This document shows positions 61,528 to 64,000 of a DNA stretch of 64,000 nucleotides, one piece after another. The DNA lies in NCBI GenBank assembly GCA_964439395.1, contig CAYTNV010000016.1, forward strand, positions 11,011 through 75,010, in the 5' to 3' direction. This DNA comes from JAUUSJ01 sp964439395. GTDB taxonomy: Bacteria > Bacillota > Clostridia > Lachnospirales > Lachnospiraceae. The notes below the pieces were generated by a model. That model was given only the letters and a program-made list of their open reading frames with translations, was not told where the DNA came from and searched no databases. Both the position numbers and the translations under genes were made by a program. Position 1 is the stretch's first letter; each line of letters opens with the position of its first letter.

Positions 61528-62613
61528 AAAATCAGCTCTTTTCCTTTCAATATTCTATTTGTTAATATAATTCATTTTCAGTTTATTATAAAAATTTCTT
61601 ATAGCTTCATTCACAGAAAAAATCTCACACTCTCAAAATATACATTTGTTTTTACCGCTATATTTTTATACTTCAAATATCATTAACATCTAATTGTCAT
61701 CATGCTGCGCAAATAAATATAGCCGATATTTAGTTATTGTGCTAATGGATATCCTGACACTTAGGGTGTATACTTATATACTAGACTGCAGCAAGAAAAA
61801 CTCCATTTTCCTTACTCGTATTTTAAATTTAATTAATTCAATCATAGCATACGTATTGTTATTCAAGCAAATAATTTTATTTCCTTCTTACAGGAATTTC
61901 TCCTCTCTCTTCATGAAAAGAATATTGCTACTATCATATAATATTCAATTTCTCACAGATTCACTAACTCTGCAATAACTGTTATCTGTAAATCTCTGAC
62001 ATTTATCAACTTCTCATGTTTACACTTCAATTAAAACAATGAAAATTTTTTCAATATCGTATTTTTTCTCATCGTATCCCATGTTTTGTTTCCACAAATA
62101 GCGCATCGTATCCATCTTGCTATGCTTATATCGACCTCCTGTTATCATTCATAACTCTCTCATCTTTTATTCTTGGCACATCCAAAAAGTTTATGTTTTG
62201 ATATTCTTTCAAGGAATATTTATAATTCAATTCAGGTATTTCATATTTTTGAGCAGATTCCATCCATTTGCCCAATTTTCTGCTTTCTTGGAGAATATAA
62301 TTCGCTTAGCATAAGATATTTTTTTACATTTGTTCATACTAAGTTTGATGTAATTATCACAACATTTTGTATTTTTTATAGATTAATTGGCATAACAATT
62401 TTCTTTGCTATGAAGTTCTATTACTTCTTTTTCATATAGTACTAATTTGCCTGGAATTCGTACATTATAGCAACCACTTACTACAAAATAATTGGGATTC
62501 AAATAATTTTAGATTGTTTTATATGTATAATGCATTATGGTAGCGTTTTTTTCCATTAGATATCCAGATTATGCAAGTTTTCTAGCTTTCTCTACTTCCT
62601 GTTGTCTTTATTA
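61528..62613. other. Decayed region with one recognisable pseudogene
   Basis: About 1.1 kb with no intact gene. The only identifiable part is the KTR-domain pseudogene at 61953-62129. Other short frames are not supported by ribosome sites or homology. Confidence 0.6.
61953..62129 (-). pseudogene. Cysteine-rich KTR-domain protein, pseudogene
   Basis: Read from an ATA (62129) behind AGGAGG, the frame gives ISIARWIRCAICGNKTWDTM, then RKNTILKKFSLF, a stop, and LKCKHEKLINVRDLQITVIA. This is the small cysteine-rich KTR protein found on conjugative transposons and ICEs, with the start codon lost, an internal TAA where the next Cys-Pro should follow, and the third Cys kept (LKCK). It marks decayed mobile-element DNA. 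Confidence 0.65.
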
Positions 62614-62853
62614 CTAATTGATGTTACCTTTCCATAGAAATAACTTTATCGTCTGGAAATCATCTTCATTTTTAATCATCGCATCCCCAAGTGTCTCCTT
62701 GGCCATACTATAGAACATTACATTTTTCATTGGAAATGGCTTTGATTTAAATTTAGGTTTAAAAACTAGGTATAGTGATTTTATAAGTATTTTGTAAAAA
62801 ATGCAAACGCAAAAAACATAATAAAAAAATAGATTAATGGTAATAAAAAGCAA
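62614..62853 (-). CDS. Unidentified short frame in the decayed region
   Basis: A 79-residue frame with a hydrophobic start and a C-terminal KNVMFYSMAKETLGDAMIKN that looks like a protein fragment. No ribosome site, no family recognised. It may be the end of a lost gene. Confidence 0.15.
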   Translation of the reverse strand: MLFITINLFFYYVFCVCIFYKILIKSLYLVFKPKFKSKPFPMKNVMFYSMAKETLGDAMIKNEDDFQTIKLFLWKGNIN

Positions 62854-63025
62854 TTAGATTTATTATTATTAGCATATTTAGAAAAAGAACAAGAGAATTT
62901 TAAATATGATGAGATTAATATAATCAAAAAGGAAATGGTACGTAGTATATTAAAATTTAATATCGGTTTATCAAAAAAGATAGTGATTCAATTCAATCTA
63001 CGTTGGATACTTATAAAAATGAAAC
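62833..63025 (+). pseudogene. Open frame without start, possible gene fragment
   Basis: Plus-strand frame after a TAG: INGNKKQLDLLLLAYLEKEQ, then ENFKYDEINIIKKEM. Helical, charged, no start codon. It runs into the antisense of the DtxR-type gene. Possibly the remains of another gene of the mobile region. Confidence 0.2.
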
Positions 63026-63304
63026 TTATACCACTTCACCCATTTCAATCAGACTGTCCGTAAAGAACTGGTGCTTCTCATAGATGCTCTCTGCTGCTTC
63101 CCACCCTTCATCAGTCAGATGGAGATAGCCATCACCGTCCACTGTCAGAAAGCCACCTTGCTTTAGGACTTTAACTGCATGGCATATGCTCGGCTTGGAA
63201 AACCCCATGTGTCGGGCGAGATCAACAGAGCGTACCATGCCTTTGTTCTTCTGGAGCATGAGGATAGCTTCTAAGTAGTCCTCTCCCGACACATGAATTT
63301 TCAT
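63026..63304 (-). CDS. DtxR-family metal-dependent regulator, C-terminally shortened
   Basis: A 92-residue protein starting MKIHVSGEDYLEAILMLQKN with the winged helix SVDLARHMGFSKPSICHAVK and GYLHLTDEGWEAAESIYEKH. Typical DtxR-type regulators of this short class are about 120 residues and continue with a metal-binding region after FFTDxL; here the frame stops after SLIEMGEVV. The start at 63304 has GGGGA upstream. It is encoded 19 bases downstream of the ABC exporter gene. The junction to A/T-rich remnant DNA lies right at its stop. Confidence 0.8.
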   Translation of the reverse strand: MKIHVSGEDYLEAILMLQKNKGMVRSVDLARHMGFSKPSICHAVKVLKQGGFLTVDGDGYLHLTDEGWEAAESIYEKHQFFTDSLIEMGEVV

Positions 63305-63323
63305 AGTTAATTTCCCCTTGCAT

Positions 63324-64000
63324 TTATGCCGACATTTTCTGCTCTGCATTCCACATAGCAGCGTACTTTCTATTCTTCGCCAGAAGTTCCTCATGTGTGC
63401 CAGCTTCAGCAATCTTTCCATCTGCCACCACAAGAATCTGATCGGCGTTCTTAACAATAGAAAGTGTATGGGCAATCATAACAACCGTTTTCTGGTTCTT
63501 CAAAAGATTAGTGATTGCCTGCTTTACCGCCAATTCGTTTTCAATGTCAAGGGATGCCGTTGCCTCGTCAAGCAACAGGATCGGGCTATTTTTCAAAATG
63601 GCGCGGGCGATAGAAAGCCTCTGGCGTTCACCGCCCGAAAGCAGATTACCATTCTCACCAGTAGGCGTATCATAACCCTTTTCCATGCTGCGGATAAAGT
63701 TATCACAGTTTGCCTCACAGCAGGCCGCTTCAATTTCTTCATCCGTGGCATCCGGGCGGGCATAACGAATATTATCCCGAATGGTATCGTTAAATAAAAA
63801 AACATCCTGGTCCACCATCGAAATTTGACCTAATATCTGTTCTTCGGCAATCTTCTGGATAGGCTGACCTCCAATCACAATATTCCCAGACTGTGCTTCA
63901 TAATATTTCGCAATCAGGTTCAGAATCGTGGATTTTCCAGAACCAGAATCGCCCACAATAGCGGTTAATTTCTGATCTGGTACATGGAAGCTAATGCCTG
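63324..64000 (-). CDS. ABC transporter, exporter type, C-terminal ATPase part (cut by window edge)
   Basis: The last about 225 residues of an exporter-type half transporter. Walker A GDSGSGKSTILNLIAKYY, signature LLSGGERQRLSIARAIL, Walker B ILLLDEATASLDIENE and the switch His in MIAHTLSIVKNAD are complete. The sequence continues upstream of Walker A (GISFHVPDQKLTAIV) past the window edge. The GC content is clearly higher than in the rest of the window, which suggests acquisition. It is followed by the DtxR-type regulator. Confidence 0.92.
   Translation of the reverse strand, partial: GISFHVPDQKLTAIVGDSGSGKSTILNLIAKYYEAQSGNIVIGGQPIQKIAEEQILGQISMVDQDVFLFNDTIRDNIRYARPDATDEEIEAACCEANCDNFIRSMEKGYDTPTGENGNLLSGGERQRLSIARAILKNSPILLLDEATASLDIENELAVKQAITNLLKNQKTVVMIAHTLSIVKNADQILVVADGKIAEAGTHEELLAKNRKYAAMWNAEQKMSA

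Noticed and set aside
61694..61978. 94-codon plus-strand frame
   Set aside because: It overlaps the KTR pseudogene in antisense and has a hydrophobic chance composition typical of A/T-rich DNA.
1..64000. tRNA, rRNA or CRISPR arrays
   Set aside because: No cloverleaf-like segments, rRNA-like blocks or regularly spaced direct repeats were found by eye.

Overview
The window looks like a chromosomal segment of a spore-forming anaerobic Firmicute, most likely a Lachnospiraceae-type Clostridium. The evidence is low GC with A/T-rich spacers, strong AGGAGG ribosome sites, a complete Rnf complex in the order C-D-G-E-A-B, the forespore sigma factor SigG, a YlmC/YmxH-type sporulation protein, CstA and many intrinsic terminators. 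No rRNA, tRNA or CRISPR array was seen.

Layout. 0-9 kb: start of nrdR (cut by the window), a PRC-barrel gene, the rnfCDGEAB operon (minus strand) with its terminator, a NusG-domain-II protein and DNA topoisomerase III. 9-15 kb: a CinA-like protein without its amidase domain, sigG, a small Xre regulator with paired operators, a TetR plus thiazoline-hydrolase pair, a low-molecular-weight phosphatase and a nucleoside hydrolase. 15-31 kb: CstA with a partner, two MacB/FtsX-type ABC exporters, an iron-sulfur protein, uridine phosphorylase, an NhaC antiporter and RecQ. 30-38 kb: an antitoxin remnant, acetyltransferases, a MazG-like pyrophosphohydrolase next to a nuclease/helicase (DUF2075) protein, and an ABC-F gene. 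The ABC-F gene sits behind its own promoter, a 32-codon leader peptide and terminator hairpins, which is the arrangement of an antibiotic-inducible attenuator. 38-47 kb: a PepSY lipoprotein with a two-component system, galactokinase, an AraC regulator, a DUF362 ferredoxin-like protein and a Nudix fusion protein.

47.5-52.4 kb holds the most interesting operon: circularly permuted ATP-grasp, alpha-E, transglutaminase-like protein and two tandem aspartoacylase/AstE-like proteins. One of the last two has lost most of its zinc ligands. The set is predicted to make, trim or attach a small peptide-like product, and its promoter is followed at once by a terminator hairpin.

52-61.5 kb: housekeeping and accessory genes (histidine phosphatase, PAP2, YccF, GNAT, VOC, LarE with an HD protein, an ECF sigma/anti-sigma pair, an M28/M42-like peptidase and a PP2C-like phosphatase). 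61.5-64 kb: a decayed mobile-element region with a KTR-domain pseudogene and unidentifiable fragments, leading into a higher-GC block with a shortened DtxR-type regulator and an ABC exporter that runs off the window.

All functions are inferred from sequence motifs read by eye. No database search was run.
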